5,722 bases of DNA from Planctomycetota bacterium (GTDB lineage Bacteria > Planctomycetota > Phycisphaerae > Phycisphaerales > UBA1924): assembly GCA_023412695.1 (NCBI GenBank), contig JAEYNG010000453.1, positions 1-5,722 of the forward strand, in the 5' to 3' direction. This document shows, piece by piece, positions 5,482 to 5,722 of this stretch; the stretch's first letter is position 1, and each line of letters begins with the position of its first letter. Made by a program: the position numbers and the translations under genes. The notes under the pieces were generated by a model. It had not been told where the DNA came from. It made no database searches and saw nothing but the letters and a program-made list of their open reading frames with translations.

Positions 5482-5720
5482 CCACCCGACCGCTCAACCG
5501 CTTCATCGCCCCCGCCATCGCCGCCATCGCCATCGGCGTGTGCGCCGTCGGCGCCGCCTCCGCGCAGAGCTCCAGCCGCGCCCCCGAGAAGCTCGAGCCC
5601 CCCACCCCAGGCACCGCCAAGAACGACGGCATCGTCTGGCCCATGCTCGTGGGCATCGTCCTCGCCGGCGCGGCCCTGACCGTCAACCTCATCCCCAGCA
5701 AGCGCGGCCACCAGGACTAA
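5478..5720 (+). CDS. Small membrane protein (80 aa), translationally coupled to HYExAFE
   Basis: An 80-residue protein not recognised by family. Residues about 8-28 are a hydrophobic Ala/Ile-rich segment after a basic start (TTRPLNR) and end in ASA-Q, so it is either a cleaved signal peptide or a first membrane helix. Residues 30-50 are a polar, Pro-rich linker (SSSRAPEKLEPPTPG). Residues about 52-72 (IVWPMLVGIVLAGAALTVNL) are a clear membrane span, followed by a short charged tail SKRGHQD. The mature form would be a single-span protein with a short outside linker and a cytoplasmic basic tail, or a two-helix hairpin. ATG5478 overlaps the HYExAFE TGA by four bases and has GGAGG at 5464-5468, nine bases upstream. 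A longer overlapping frame exists upstream but is only the shifted shadow of HYExAFE. The tight overlap suggests that the two products are made together. Confidence 0.72.
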   Translation: MTTRPLNRFIAPAIAAIAIGVCAVGAASAQSSSRAPEKLEPPTPGTAKNDGIVWPMLVGIVLAGAALTVNLIPSKRGHQD

Positions 5721-5722
5721 TT

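Overview
The window is a GC-rich (visibly about two-thirds G+C) bacterial segment that reads most like a member of the Planctomycetota, probably Phycisphaerae. The clues are a protein of the planctomycete-associated HYExAFE family, a cytochrome c-fused PQQ sugar dehydrogenase, and an intergenic repeat built on a 10-bp rhythm of CACAGAT/ATCCGTG words that I associate with planctomycetes and similar large environmental genomes. The taxonomic call is inference.

Layout. Bases 1 to about 104 are a minus-strand internal piece of electron transfer flavoprotein alpha subunit (EtfA). It joins directly, with no intergenic spacer, to a 5'-truncated plus-strand sucD (succinyl-CoA synthetase alpha) that runs to 1065. 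Bases 1066-1239 hold possible stem-loops and the first copy of the 10-bp-periodic inverted repeat. Three minus-strand genes then converge on sucD; in their own reading order they are a secreted cytochrome c/PQQ-type sugar dehydrogenase (4744-3254), an NAD(P)-dependent aldehyde dehydrogenase of the succinate-semialdehyde type (2974-1556), and a solitary HicB-like protein (1467-1240). A second, larger copy of the inverted repeat fills the gap between the sugar dehydrogenase and the aldehyde dehydrogenase. From 4861 the plus strand carries a HYExAFE protein with PD-(D/E)XK nuclease-like residues, followed with a 4-base ATGA overlap by an 80-residue small membrane protein ending at 5720.

Function. 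SucD and the aldehyde dehydrogenase could both act around succinate, and the sugar dehydrogenase oxidises sugars outside the cytoplasm and can feed electrons to its own heme domain. They do not form one evident operon. The most coherent pair of unknown function is HYExAFE plus the small membrane protein. I found no complete new defence or mobile system. The items most worth a second look are the EtfA/SucD junction, the two 10-bp-periodic inverted repeats, the HYExAFE/membrane-protein pair with a possible leaderless promoter, the SucD insertions, and the HicB without a HicA.
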